Of a DNA stretch of 64,000 nucleotides, positions 16,545 through 26,154 are shown in pieces. The stretch is from Alphaproteobacteria bacterium (GTDB taxonomy: Bacteria; Pseudomonadota; Alphaproteobacteria; Caulobacterales; Parvularculaceae). How positions within the stretch are numbered: position 1 is the first letter of the stretch; every line of letters begins with the position of its first letter. A model generated the notes under the pieces. It was not told where the DNA came from and ran no database searches. It saw only the letters and a program-made list of their open reading frames with translations. Both the position numbers and the translations under genes were made by a program. The stretch spans positions 23,793 through 87,792 of the forward strand of contig JAUHYK010000007.1 in assembly GCA_030426465.1 (NCBI GenBank), written 5' to 3'.

Positions 16545-18167
16545 ATGAGCATGACTGAAGACCTGAATGATTTATGGCGTAGAGCCAAACTTTGGCCCGC
16601 AGACGCTGCAAGCCTCCTCGACCAGATCGATCTTGGCCAACTGCAACGCCAGGATCGGGAAGATAACATCGCCGATTATGCGCGATCTCCCTATTCGCGG
16701 GAACAAATCCAGCAAAGCGATGTCTGGAAATCCGATTGCGTCGCCGCGCTGGAAGCCCTCGGGGGGCAACCAAGCCCGGCCGCTGCACAGCACGCCTATA
16801 GCGCCTTAAACGCCGGTTATATTAGCCCCTACATGACCGCGCAGATTGGCGACAAAATCAATCCGGTCATCGATCGATGGCGCACCTCAGACGCCAACGA
16901 CGTCATTGCGTCTTACCTCAATTATATTGTGAATTTTTCGCCCAGCATGATTGCGGCGCATAACGCAATGATCTTCTTGCCGAAAGTCGAGACGCAAATT
17001 GAAACGACGAAAGTCGTGAAAATCGGTCTTAATAAAAATCTCTGCATTGCCGATCAGGCCTGCCGGTTGATTGATAAAACGCTGCCGAAGAGCAAGGAAA
17101 AAGAGCGCCTGATCTTTTCCCTTTCGAGCGCTGGAACGGATGTTGTGACGAGCGTTCTCCTGGAAAATACGACGCCGTCCAGCGATCGCGACATCAAAGA
17201 TTTCATCTTGAAAAAGCTTTTTGCGAACCCATGGCCGCACGGTTACGTCATCGAGGACTATATTGATTACATCATCACCTATATGGAAAAAGGTGATCTT
17301 CTCTCCGCCCTCAAGGAAGAGAACCCTGAAGATTTCCTCATCAGCGGAACACTGGAAGTTTATACCCATGTCGTCCGGGATTTTGAGCGCAATCCGGCAG
17401 AAATGCCCGACGATGATTACAGCGATGCAATCGAAATCCTTTTTCGGCTTATCGATCACCTCCGCGAAAGGGAGCTTTCCTTTTCTGAACTGGAGCACTT
17501 GGCAGACATATACAACCAGCTTTTTTCCTGGACGGCAGGCGCCATGCTATCGGAAATGTCGACCGAGACTGATGAGAATGACTGGCTTAGAAGCAGAAGC
17601 GAGGATTGCGAAGCCGCCCAAAAGATTCTGGCTGTTTTTGACTATCCGCCCAACAAAAACAAATTGGACGCAGCGCTGAGCGCCACTGATAGCAATAATT
17701 TCTTTCAAGCATTCGCAATCGTTGGAAACACTCGGGACATCGTTCTATTTGACGTCATTTTTGCGGCGACGAAGAATGCCTCGCATCCCCGCCATCTGAG
17801 GCTGCTGGCGCAGCAAATTATCAATGAAGAGCAGGCATCGAGAGCCATCGAATGGGCGATCACACGATTTTGCATTTCTGAAAGCGGGTATAGTCCTTTC
17901 TCAGCCACTTCCGGCTACAATGAAACATTGCATGCGCTCATTAAGGTCGCTGGCGATTATCCGGGCCTTGGCGGGCCACTTATTCTCGCCGGATTAGATT
18001 ACGGGACAACGTCACATGACCAGTCCGCAAAAGCATTATTGAATTGGCCGCTCCATATGTGGCCGGACAACGCTCAAAGCAAACTGAAGCAAGCCGTGAA
18101 AAACACCGAGCGCACGCTCGGCCTGCTCACTGAAGCGCAGGCGAAGCTTTCCGAGAGACCGGAATGA
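16545..18167 (+). CDS. Large hypothetical, probably alpha-helical protein
   Basis: 540 residues, no signal peptide or membrane segment. The sequence is acidic and almost entirely helix-forming, with repeating pairs of amphipathic helices that suggest an alpha-solenoid, and no catalytic motif is visible. No family is recognised. It begins 34 bp after the histidine kinase gene on the same strand, so it is probably the third gene of the response-regulator operon and controlled with it. It converges with the secreted orphan at 18192-19445, leaving only 24 bp between stops. Possible roles are an accessory or scaffold protein for the signalling pair, but this rests only on position. Confidence 0.75.
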   Translation: MSMTEDLNDLWRRAKLWPADAASLLDQIDLGQLQRQDREDNIADYARSPYSREQIQQSDVWKSDCVAALEALGGQPSPAAAQHAYSALNAGYISPYMTAQIGDKINPVIDRWRTSDANDVIASYLNYIVNFSPSMIAAHNAMIFLPKVETQIETTKVVKIGLNKNLCIADQACRLIDKTLPKSKEKERLIFSLSSAGTDVVTSVLLENTTPSSDRDIKDFILKKLFANPWPHGYVIEDYIDYIITYMEKGDLLSALKEENPEDFLISGTLEVYTHVVRDFERNPAEMPDDDYSDAIEILFRLIDHLRERELSFSELEHLADIYNQLFSWTAGAMLSEMSTETDENDWLRSRSEDCEAAQKILAVFDYPPNKNKLDAALSATDSNNFFQAFAIVGNTRDIVLFDVIFAATKNASHPRHLRLLAQQIINEEQASRAIEWAITRFCISESGYSPFSATSGYNETLHALIKVAGDYPGLGGPLILAGLDYGTTSHDQSAKALLNWPLHMWPDNAQSKLKQAVKNTERTLGLLTEAQAKLSERPE

Positions 18168-18191
18168 CAAACAGATTCTGTAACGGGCTTT

Positions 18192-19445
18192 TCAATTCCC
18201 AAACGCCCAGCCCGCAAGATAAAGCTGATCGATTTCCCCGCCCTTGACAGTCTTGCCGCCAAAGGAAATCAGGACAGGGCCGTTCGCAATATCGAGGACG
18301 ACGATATGCCCATCGACATGATAGCGCCCATAGACGCCATAAACCCCCAGTGGGTGGGTTGGCGTGTCCAGATTGCCAATCCAGAACCTGCCATCCGGAC
18401 GGAAAAGTACATCCGTGCTTTTGAGTGATCTGATATCGGCCTCGCCGGATACAACCTTTGAAAGTCGTTTCAAATCGCCAAACTGAACATTCAATTGTTC
18501 GCCTTTGGCAAACGCTTTCACCAGACCAAGGGCTTTAAAGCCCATCGCTGCCTCCAGCGGCGTCCAGCCGTCGCCCATATTCACTTCCATGCCGACGCCG
18601 GCAGTGTTTTGACGCCATTGAAATGCCTTACAGGGAATATAGGCCTTTTCCGACATTGCAGCGTGGACACGCCACCGGCTTTTCTGGTCTGTCGCTGCTA
18701 ACGTTTCCGCCGTAAAATAACCAGGGTCCCAATCGGAACAGGCATTCCCTTTTTTATTGGCGAAGAATGGAACAAGGCGCCGGGACGCCGTCGTTGAGTG
18801 GATGACGTCCGCGCCTGGAATGGCAAGGGATCCAATATTTGTCGTTTTGATAGAGGCTTCGCCGGCGATCATTTGCGTCGGGATGTTTTCTTCCGGTATG
18901 GCGCTGATGAATTGGGCGAGATCGCGATTGTCCTCATCACCTTTTAAAAAGGCCTCTCCCTGAATTCGCGCAATTGCAAGCTGCAGAAAAGCACCGGCGC
19001 TTCGCTGGGCTGGCAAGCTCTGCTGGCCAAACGCTCCGTCATCGAGGCGAAGATTAGCGAAAAGGCGTTGTTGTTTAGATGCGCTTATAAACAAATAACA
19101 TTTCGGCGCCGTTTCGCGATCCTGCACCTCATACCCCATGCCGTTGGGGCGCATTGTTTTTGATTTTATCGGGGCGCACTGCGCGTATTTACCCGCCACT
19201 TGTGATTTGATCGCATCGAGCAGCGAGTGAAGTTCAGCTTCTGTTTTTACAGGAGTAGCGCTTTCGGGTAACAAGACGATCTTGCTGGCAGGTCGTTCTT
19301 CGCGATAGACAGTAATGACGCCGTCAGGCGTTTTCACCACCGACCATCCGGCAAAATCTTTCAGGAAAGAAAATTGCGGCTGCGCCTGCACGCTGGAGAC
19401 CATGCTCCCCAATATGGCCGCAAGCAGTGCTAGATTTAATTTCAT
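18192..19445 (-). CDS. Secreted protein of unknown function
   Basis: 417 residues. The ATG at 19445 was chosen because a clear signal peptide follows (MKLNLALLAAILGSMVSSVQA, cleaved before QPQF); the open frame extends back to 19748 but would bury it. The mature protein has paired cysteines (AQCAP, APKCYLF, NACSDW, IPCKAF), no membrane segment and no recognised domain. It lies 100 bp downstream of a perfect operator copy, with TAGTAT as -10. Sharing of that operator with the lipoprotein at 12046-13419 places both in one regulon. Periplasmic location is likely; its function is unknown. Confidence 0.78.
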   Translation of the reverse strand: MKLNLALLAAILGSMVSSVQAQPQFSFLKDFAGWSVVKTPDGVITVYREERPASKIVLLPESATPVKTEAELHSLLDAIKSQVAGKYAQCAPIKSKTMRPNGMGYEVQDRETAPKCYLFISASKQQRLFANLRLDDGAFGQQSLPAQRSAGAFLQLAIARIQGEAFLKGDEDNRDLAQFISAIPEENIPTQMIAGEASIKTTNIGSLAIPGADVIHSTTASRRLVPFFANKKGNACSDWDPGYFTAETLAATDQKSRWRVHAAMSEKAYIPCKAFQWRQNTAGVGMEVNMGDGWTPLEAAMGFKALGLVKAFAKGEQLNVQFGDLKRLSKVVSGEADIRSLKSTDVLFRPDGRFWIGNLDTPTHPLGVYGVYGRYHVDGHIVVLDIANGPVLISFGGKTVKGGEIDQLYLAGWAFGN

Positions 19446-19545
19446 CCTTCTTTCCCCATTACGATCAAAAAATTCGGAATTGCGAGAAACAACCTCGTCA
19501 GTGCATTCGCATGAGATACTAGCATTTTCCGGGCGTGCGGAAGAA

Positions 19546-19560
19546 TAACCATTGCGGTTA
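19546..19560 (-). promoter_or_regulatory. Operator copy 3, TAACC-N5-GGTTA
   Basis: Identical in all 15 bases to copy 1. Reading towards 19445, the repeat is followed after 24 bases by TAGTAT, preceded by TG one base upstream (extended -10). The repeat would centre near -44, typical of an activator site overlapping the -35 region. Confidence 0.7.
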
Positions 19561-19596
19561 GCCTTCACCTCAAGACCGCACAAACACCTCTTAGGT

Positions 19597-20124
19597 CTAT
19601 TTCCGCGGATGAATTGAGAAACATATCGGACCATGCAGTTCCCTATCATAGGGGACGCCGCCTCTCTGCCGGTCTTTCCATTCATAAAGCGCCATGGCGA
19701 CGCCATAAAACATGACGGCCTTGCATAGCCTGCTTTGATCTTTCGCACGCTCGGATAGTTTCAGAAAGAAATCCTGGAAAACCGGCTCGCACTGTTCCAA
19801 AGCAACAGGCTGAATATTTTCATTCTTCAAAACAAACTCAGCGGTGTCCTCAAGTGTAGTCCCACCATTAAAGTAGTTTGCAATTCTTCGCTTTAGTTCG
19901 CGATGATGATCATGACGGTCAAGCAAGCGCAGCAATTGTTCTGGAACATAGAGCTGATCATCTTCTGCGATTGAAACCGCCATCGCCCCCAGTTTTTCCA
20001 AAAACATGGAGTCGTCGTAGAACGAGCGCAAAGCATCTTGAATATTCAGGTCGATCTCTTCCATCTCGCCCACATCGTCCAGCATATTCCTGGGCAAGTA
20101 CACCACAGAGTAGTCCCCGGCCAT
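19597..20124 (-). CDS. Hypothetical protein
   Basis: 175 residues from the ATG at 20124; a TTG at 20172 would add 16 residues but would run through the operator copy at 20139-20153, so the shorter form is preferred. The sequence has no signal peptide, is rich in charged helices (RSFYDDSMFLEKL, DRHDHHRELKRRIANYF) and has two cysteines. No family is recognised. It shares a divergent promoter region with the small lipoprotein gene at 20206. No clear ribosome binding site precedes either start, so the coordinates of the 5' end are uncertain. Confidence 0.6.
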   Translation of the reverse strand: MAGDYSVVYLPRNMLDDVGEMEEIDLNIQDALRSFYDDSMFLEKLGAMAVSIAEDDQLYVPEQLLRLLDRHDHHRELKRRIANYFNGGTTLEDTAEFVLKNENIQPVALEQCEPVFQDFFLKLSERAKDQSRLCKAVMFYGVAMALYEWKDRQRGGVPYDRELHGPICFSIHPRK

Positions 20125-20138
20125 CGGTAAGCCGTCAA

Positions 20139-20153
20139 TAACCGCATTGGTTA
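20139..20153 (+). promoter_or_regulatory. Operator copy 4, TAACC-N5-GGTTA
   Basis: TAACCGCATTGGTTA, one base different from copies 1 and 3 when read towards the lipoprotein gene at 20206. TATGGT lies 23 bases downstream as a possible -10. A half-match ending AATGGTTA follows at 20164-20178. The perfect dyad is kept, so it could also affect the divergent gene at 20124. Confidence 0.6.
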
Positions 20154-20205
20154 GCTGACCCGCCGGCGCCAATGGTTATGGTTCACACCGTAGCATGGGG
20201 AGAAC

Positions 20206-20529
20206 ATGTTCATGAAGACCGTGAGGGTCAAAATCCTGATATGCGCGCTCGTTGGAGCGAGCGGATGCGCCTCCGGGCCGCCCATCACCCAAGCTGCGCC
20301 GGAACGCCCCTGCTGCGTAGCGATGCAAACCACCCGTGATGAGTTAGACGATACGCCTCCGGAATGTTGTTTCACTGTCGGCGATCTTGGAATCGCCAGT
20401 GATAGTGAAGAAAACCTTCACCGACTGATCATACCTTTTGTCCCCGGCTATCGCGAGAAGCGAATCCGCGAGCGCCTATTGCGCGATAAAGCTCGCTGTT
20501 TGGAGGCGGCGGCTTCCACTCCGAACTAA
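20206..20529 (+). CDS. Small lipoprotein of unknown function
   Basis: 107 residues. A hydrophobic leader ends in GASGC, so Cys21 is the predicted lipidation site. GGGGAG lies 3 bases before the ATG at 20206 and 9 before an in-frame ATG at 20212, so either may be used. The mature part has a CC pair at residues 36-37 and a second at about 54, then a basic, helical C-terminus (YREKRIRERLLRDKAR). No family is recognised. The upstream operator copy makes it a likely member of the two-component regulon. It ends in a hairpin shared with the convergent peptidase gene. Confidence 0.7.
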   Translation: MFMKTVRVKILICALVGASGCASGPPITQAAPERPCCVAMQTTRDELDDTPPECCFTVGDLGIASDSEENLHRLIIPFVPGYREKRIRERLLRDKARCLEAAASTPN

Positions 20530-20550
20530 ATCGAAACGGAAGCCTGGCTC

Positions 20551-20567
20551 ATAAGGCGCAGCCTTAT
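20551..20567. terminator. Terminator hairpin between convergent genes
   Basis: ATAAGGC and GCCTTAT form a perfect 7-bp stem with a 3-base loop, lying between stops at 20529 and 20583. Followed by TTC on the plus strand; probably works for both directions. Confidence 0.6.
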
Positions 20568-20582
20568 TTCACACAATACCCG

Positions 20583-23342
20583 CTACTCCGCCCCACCATA
20601 AAGAAGCGCATTGAACAGAAATTTGAACGTGCCATAGGGTTGTGCGCGTTGCGTCACTTCTGTTCCCAATATGAGCAACTTCCCGTCCCCTACCGGAACG
20701 TCGGCGATCGCGATTGTTCCCGCCAGTTTTTCCTCACCGATGGCCCAGCCGCTGCGCAACAGATCCCGGCCTTCGAACCAGGACACGGTGCTCACATCGC
20801 TCTCTCCCTTCGCCAAGACGAAGGTCTGCGAACGGTTAAAGAACATGTCCACTTCACTTGGCAGACCGAACCCGAGCGGCTGACTGTTATCGACTTGCGC
20901 GCGCAGAATAGAGCCTGGAATGAAAAACGCCTTGCTGTCGAGTGGCGCCTGCTCTCCATCAATAGTCTGTGCGAGCGCCGGCTTGAGCGGCGTTTCCAGA
21001 AGTTGAGAGAATCGGCCTGCGCTCCCAAGGGCAACAACAGCGCCGCCGCCCTGGACAAACTCGGCTATCGCCGGCAGCGTTTTATCGTCGGTGAATTGCC
21101 CAAGCATACTGCGATATTCACTCGGAATATCTCTGCGTTCCGGTTGCGTATCAGGCCTGCTCATTCCCCACGCGCCACTCGACGGCAACGCGCCGTCAGC
21201 GAAGAGCAAGACATCGAAGTCATCGGCGAGGTTTCCTTTGTCGAGACGCTGCACATAAACAGTCTCGTAGGGAAACTCGAACTGCTCCAGCAGCCAACGA
21301 GTCCAGCCCACAGGAATGACGCCGCCATAGCGATCAACGAGACCAATCCGGACCGGTTTGAGGTCGATCATTTCAACCGAAGGCTTGGCGTCCACCGCGA
21401 TCGCATTAAGCCCAAGCTCTGTGACGCTGGCGGCAATGATAAGCCGCGCCTCATCGGAAGCCGGAATCCAGATGGCGCCAGGCTGCATCTTCGCACTGCC
21501 CGCATTTATCGGCGCTGTCAGCCAGGCGGGGTGAAGGCCGGCTTTCAGTAAGCGATTGGTGAGGATGAAACTATTATTGGCGTCATGGCTCACCAGCCAT
21601 CCGGCGGCGCCAGACCCCAGGACTTTTCCAGCGGGTGTAGCGATCAAGTCAGGAACCAGTGAGAAGTCGCCCTCGACCTCGTCGAGAATTCGCTCGAAAT
21701 CAACGCCCATCTGATAGGCGAGCGTATAACCCGTGATGTCGTAAGGCGGCTTCGGGGGACCGCCCGGATATAGCTCATCATGCGGATGCTCTTGCGGTTC
21801 AAACATGTCGAGAATATGCGGACGATAGGCTTGCGCCGTTCGAACAATGTAAGCGCCCGCCGGATAACTCTTGCCGCCAGCGCTAAACGCGCTTTCAGCT
21901 TTTTCTACGTCGACGCCATTCTTGATCAGCGCATTTAGGAATGCGATTGCCGTCGGAACGTCACGCTGGTCGGGTAAAATGACATAAACCCGTGGATCAC
22001 GATCCTCCGGCGCTTGCAGCACTTCCTGGTAAAGTGCGGGATCGATCAGTTTCGGCGCATTGGGACGGCGGAATTTGTCTTCATCACCTTCCGCAACATA
22101 AGGAGCGGCGTTGGCCAGCGCCGCTATCTTGCTGGGCGTAACCGTCCAATTATCACGGCTTCCTTTTTCAATGCTGTTGGCGCCCATACGATAGATATTG
22201 AAAAGCAAACGCTCTCTGTTGCGCGAGGCGTAATCCATAACCGCACGGTTAAGCGTCCACTGATAGTCAAGCGTGTCCTGCAAATGCCAGTCGCGCGGCG
22301 AAATCGGCAAGATTTCATCACCGCTTGGCAGTTGGGTCGATGGCGCGAGAGGGATTTTCGTCGGCGTCGGGCCGCCAATGATTTCCGTCAGCAAACCGAC
22401 GGCGTTATGGAAATAGGAAACCGAACGCACCATGCCATTGTGCCAGGTGGAGTAAGGCGCGGCGCCGCGTTTCCCGGACCCGGCCTTCCCCTCGGAGAGC
22501 AGCCGCGAATGCATCGCCGATCCGACTTCGTCAAGCTGCGCCATCACGATGGGATCGTAGTTGAAATTGAAGGGATCGCGGAACGGCGGCACAAACACAA
22601 CCATGCCTTCCGGGCCGGTCTGGTGCTGGTTGTAAACGATTTGCGGATACCATTGACGAAACAAAACGCGGTTGATGTTCTCAGTTTCCGGCATCTGCAC
22701 CATGAAACTGTCGCGGTTATTGTCGTGACCAACATATTTCTGGTAGAGGCGCGGTAGATGTTCGAACTCGCGGTCCTCTTTTTTGGATTTGCGCATATAC
22801 CAGTCGCTGACCAATTCCATACCGTCCGGATTGTCATGGGCGAACAGGATGATCACATCGTCAAGAATACGCAGCGTCTCGGCGTCGCTCTGACTGAGCA
22901 TCTTGTACAGGATCTGGATCTGGCCTTGCGACGTCACCACCTCGGTTGCATGCAGACCGGCGTCAATCCAGACGACAGCCTTTCCCTCTGAGGCAAGCTT
23001 GCGCGCTTCGGCTTCGTCGAGATTTTTCGCGCGCGCAAGCTTTTCGGAAATCGCGCGGTAATGCTCGAGATTTGCAAGATTTTCAGGGCTGGAGACAATC
23101 GCCATCCATTGCGTACGTCCCTCCGCGGTGTCGCCGATATCGACAAGCGTCATCCGGTCGGATTCTTCCGCAAGGCGTTTCAAATATCCTTCATACTCAG
23201 TGTAATTCGCGAGGTAATAGTCCGTTCCCGGCGGTTGCTTGAAGAAATCTTCCGGCGGCGTCGGCGCAGCAAAACTTTGCTGCGGAAAAAATAACGCCTG
23301 CGCGAGCAGCGCTGCGGACAGTATCAATGAATAGGGCTTCAT
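20583..23342 (-). CDS. M14-family zinc carboxypeptidase, secreted
   Basis: 919 residues with an N-terminal signal peptide cleaved near QSFAAP. The carboxypeptidase A-like domain has zinc ligands His131 and Glu134 (GLHATEV) and His240 (YNQHQTG), plus a GHDNNRD motif near 206 that matches the substrate-carboxylate region of M14 enzymes. The C-terminal ~400 residues include a beta-rich part resembling the GATase1-like domain often appended to such peptidases. Predicted to act in the periplasm or outside on peptides. It lies downstream of an S9 peptidase and a TonB-dependent receptor on the same strand, which suggests a peptide scavenging pathway. The 237-bp upstream gap shows no recognisable site. 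Confidence 0.88.
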   Translation of the reverse strand: MKPYSLILSAALLAQALFFPQQSFAAPTPPEDFFKQPPGTDYYLANYTEYEGYLKRLAEESDRMTLVDIGDTAEGRTQWMAIVSSPENLANLEHYRAISEKLARAKNLDEAEARKLASEGKAVVWIDAGLHATEVVTSQGQIQILYKMLSQSDAETLRILDDVIILFAHDNPDGMELVSDWYMRKSKKEDREFEHLPRLYQKYVGHDNNRDSFMVQMPETENINRVLFRQWYPQIVYNQHQTGPEGMVVFVPPFRDPFNFNYDPIVMAQLDEVGSAMHSRLLSEGKAGSGKRGAAPYSTWHNGMVRSVSYFHNAVGLLTEIIGGPTPTKIPLAPSTQLPSGDEILPISPRDWHLQDTLDYQWTLNRAVMDYASRNRERLLFNIYRMGANSIEKGSRDNWTVTPSKIAALANAAPYVAEGDEDKFRRPNAPKLIDPALYQEVLQAPEDRDPRVYVILPDQRDVPTAIAFLNALIKNGVDVEKAESAFSAGGKSYPAGAYIVRTAQAYRPHILDMFEPQEHPHDELYPGGPPKPPYDITGYTLAYQMGVDFERILDEVEGDFSLVPDLIATPAGKVLGSGAAGWLVSHDANNSFILTNRLLKAGLHPAWLTAPINAGSAKMQPGAIWIPASDEARLIIAASVTELGLNAIAVDAKPSVEMIDLKPVRIGLVDRYGGVIPVGWTRWLLEQFEFPYETVYVQRLDKGNLADDFDVLLFADGALPSSGAWGMSRPDTQPERRDIPSEYRSMLGQFTDDKTLPAIAEFVQGGGAVVALGSAGRFSQLLETPLKPALAQTIDGEQAPLDSKAFFIPGSILRAQVDNSQPLGFGLPSEVDMFFNRSQTFVLAKGESDVSTVSWFEGRDLLRSGWAIGEEKLAGTIAIADVPVGDGKLLILGTEVTQRAQPYGTFKFLFNALLYGGAE

Positions 23343-23579
23343 GAAGTTACTCCGGATTGTTATCGTTGTCTTATGCGCCGGTAGATGCTGATTGGAATCC
23401 CCCCTTCATCCGGCCAGTTGCCGCTTAATGTAAAGACCGCTGCGCACAACCTCGCTGAGGAATTGCTAAAACTTGAAGCCTGAACATGCTCACCATTCTA
23501 GTGAGTAAGTAAAAGGCGCCGGCTTGCCTGCGGCGGAATGAACTGTAACTCATACCGCCGCATCTTTTGGAGGGTACAC

Positions 23580-26063
23580 CTACTTCTTGGCTTTCTTCAC
23601 ATATTTATCGAACCAGTCAAACTCCTCCGCAAGCACATGCAACCGGCTCTCGCGCGCAGCATAGATGTGATCTTCATAAGGCATCATCACAAGGCGCGCA
23701 TTGCCGCCCAGACCTTTCAGTGCATGAAACATACGCTGCGACTGGATCGGATAGGTGCCGGTATTGCTGTCGATTTCACCATGGAACATGAGAACCGGTT
23801 CATTAACGTCCGGCGCATGCATGAAGGGCGACATCGTCATGTAAACGTCTTCGGCTTCCCAGAATGTGCGGCGCTCACGCTGGAAACCGAATGGCGTCAA
23901 GGTCCGGTTATAGGCGCCGTTCATGGCGATGCCCGAAGCGAACAAGTCGCTATGCGTCAGCAAGTTCATGGTCATGAAAGCGCCGTAGCTAAGACCGGCG
24001 ACGCCGATATGATCGCGATCTGAAACACCCATTTCGACAAGCTTGTCGATGGCGGCGTCGGCGTTGGCGACAAGCTGAGGCACATAGGTGTCATTGGCTT
24101 CAAGGCCGCCCACGATCGGCATCGCTGCGTTCGCAAGCACGGCGTAACCTTGCGTGATGAACAACATATAGTCCGTCCCAGTCGACTGTGACATGCCTGA
24201 ATATTTATAGGATGACCCCCGAACCTGGCCTGCGCCGTCCTTATTCGCGAACTCGCGCGGATAGGCCCAGACAACAGTTGGAAGACGCGTGCCCTTTTTG
24301 TAGCCTTCCGGCAAATAGAGCGTTCCACTCAACGGAATGCCATCATCGCGGACATAGTTGATCTGTTGTTTGATCGCTTTTGTCAGCGCCGATTTTGGCT
24401 GGCTGAAATCAGTCAGCGCTGTTCGCTCACCGCTGTTCAGATCACGCAGATAATAATTTGGATAGTCTACGCTGGTCTCAAAGCTCGTAACCACTTTCGA
24501 TGCGCTATCGTCGAGAACGGCTACGACCTCTTCGTAGTTTTCCCCTTCAGTCGCGAGGAGACGCTCGGTTTCACCCGTTGCGAGGTTAAAGCGGTCCAGG
24601 AACGGATGATCGCCGTCCGCAGAACCGCCTTCGCCAGCAAGATAGATCCAGTCACCATCTTGTAGGAGCGTGTCGCCGCCTGCTTTTGCGACCGGCGAAC
24701 CAGGATCGCCATACCAGTCGTCATCATTGTGCTCCCACAGGATTGACGGCTCGGCGCTTTTTTCAAAATTGATGAGCCACATCGTGCTGGCGCGGGTCGC
24801 CCAGGCGAACTGCTTCGCCATCGCGGCGCTGCCGTCTTCGGTGAACTTAAACAGCGCGTGAGAACGCCAATCGCTATCCGGGCTTACCAGACGGCTGGTG
24901 GTTTTCATCAGCTCTCTCGGCTTGCCTCTGAACGGGGCGTCCAGAATTTTCACGCTGTCGCGGAATTCGGCCTCGTTCTTCGGATCACCGCCATCCAGTG
25001 GCTCCACATAAACCAACCCCGCGGAGGCGCCAGGACGCCATTGGAAACCGCGCGCTCCCTGCTGCGCCCATCCCATGGATTCCGGACCGGCGTTATTCAT
25101 CGGCAGGGAAGCAACTTTTTTGATCACCTTGCCTTTGCTGTTGAGAATTTCCACTTCTTTCGGGAAGCGGCTCGCCGGCACCAGATAGGAATAAGGCTCG
25201 GAGATGCGGATCGACAAAAAGTATTCGCCATCGTCCGACTGCGAAAGTTTTTCATAAATTCCGGGTTTGCCAAATGCAGTCGTATCGCCGGTCGCGACAT
25301 CAACCACCATCGGCTGGGAGGTCATGTAATAGTTGTAGCGCGTTTCGTCATATGTATTGGTCAAGAGATTGGTGAAGGTCCAAACGGGCGCCTCGACACC
25401 GTCAGTCTCCTGAATGGCAGGGCCTGCCGGCACACCCATTTGGGGCGCGGGACCGCGATCTTCCGGCACAAAGTGACACAGAAGATGCGCATTATCGTCC
25501 AGCCAGGCGCAAGGCGCATCGGATTCGCTATCGATGCTGCGCGCCGCATTGATGGATGGGCCTGAAAGCGCCCGCGCCTCGCCTGACGACGCCTCGACAA
25601 CCCAGAGTTCAATCCCGGTGTCGGCTGTATGCAGGAACGCAAATCGGCTGCTGTCCGGGGACCAAAGCGGCGGCCCCAGTTTTTGACTTGGGGCGCTGAC
25701 CGAAGTTTCGCCGCCGTCACTCAGATCAAGAAGCTGATAGGACGTGCCCGTTCCCGTGTAGGAGGAATTAAGGTCATAGCGCGGTGTGTTGTACGGACCG
25801 TTCGTTGTGACATTGACGCGTACGCCGCCAAGCTTGGCCATGGGCGCCGCGCGGTCTTCAATTGACGGCATCGCCTTTAGCGGCGTCACCACCATCCAGC
25901 GGCCGTCGGGACTGACGCTGGCCGCCGGCGGCGGGGGAATATCAAGGACGTCAATCGCCGCTTGCGGCGGTGTGCGGTAGCCCTCCTGGCCAAAAGCCGC
26001 CGCCGAGCAAAAGCTAACGGTGATAGCGAGCCCGACAGTCGTTATTCTGGATCTGGTGATCAT
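23580..26063 (-). CDS. S9-family prolyl oligopeptidase-like serine peptidase, secreted
   Basis: 827 residues, signal peptide ending near AAAFGQ. Residues 45-540 look like a beta-propeller with PDGRW and SPDSSRFAF blade motifs; the C-terminal alpha/beta-hydrolase domain holds the triad Ser692 (GLSYGAF), Asp765 (HGEIDSNTG) and His799 (YEDHIY). The enzyme family cuts short peptides, here probably in the periplasm. It stands 91 bp downstream of the TonB-dependent receptor gene, past a strong hairpin, so it may be expressed at a lower level than the receptor from the same promoter or have its own. Together with the M14 enzyme it would degrade peptides imported by the receptor. Confidence 0.9.
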   Translation of the reverse strand: MITRSRITTVGLAITVSFCSAAAFGQEGYRTPPQAAIDVLDIPPPPAASVSPDGRWMVVTPLKAMPSIEDRAAPMAKLGGVRVNVTTNGPYNTPRYDLNSSYTGTGTSYQLLDLSDGGETSVSAPSQKLGPPLWSPDSSRFAFLHTADTGIELWVVEASSGEARALSGPSINAARSIDSESDAPCAWLDDNAHLLCHFVPEDRGPAPQMGVPAGPAIQETDGVEAPVWTFTNLLTNTYDETRYNYYMTSQPMVVDVATGDTTAFGKPGIYEKLSQSDDGEYFLSIRISEPYSYLVPASRFPKEVEILNSKGKVIKKVASLPMNNAGPESMGWAQQGARGFQWRPGASAGLVYVEPLDGGDPKNEAEFRDSVKILDAPFRGKPRELMKTTSRLVSPDSDWRSHALFKFTEDGSAAMAKQFAWATRASTMWLINFEKSAEPSILWEHNDDDWYGDPGSPVAKAGGDTLLQDGDWIYLAGEGGSADGDHPFLDRFNLATGETERLLATEGENYEEVVAVLDDSASKVVTSFETSVDYPNYYLRDLNSGERTALTDFSQPKSALTKAIKQQINYVRDDGIPLSGTLYLPEGYKKGTRLPTVVWAYPREFANKDGAGQVRGSSYKYSGMSQSTGTDYMLFITQGYAVLANAAMPIVGGLEANDTYVPQLVANADAAIDKLVEMGVSDRDHIGVAGLSYGAFMTMNLLTHSDLFASGIAMNGAYNRTLTPFGFQRERRTFWEAEDVYMTMSPFMHAPDVNEPVLMFHGEIDSNTGTYPIQSQRMFHALKGLGGNARLVMMPYEDHIYAARESRLHVLAEEFDWFDKYVKKAKK

Positions 26064-26111
26064 GGCGTTTCTCTCAAAGCTTGTGTGATTTGTTGGAATA
26101 TCGGCAAGGAA

Positions 26112-26138
26112 TGCCGGCGCCGCTGCGCGGCGCCGGCA
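26112..26138 (-). terminator. 12-bp GC-rich hairpin after the receptor gene
   Basis: TGCCGGCGCCGC pairs perfectly with GCGGCGCCGGCA around a 3-base loop, 17 bp after the receptor stop. There is no T run, so it may be an mRNA-stabilising or partial terminator that separates receptor and peptidase expression. Confidence 0.55.
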
Positions 26139-26154
26139 AACTCGTCGGGCCAGG

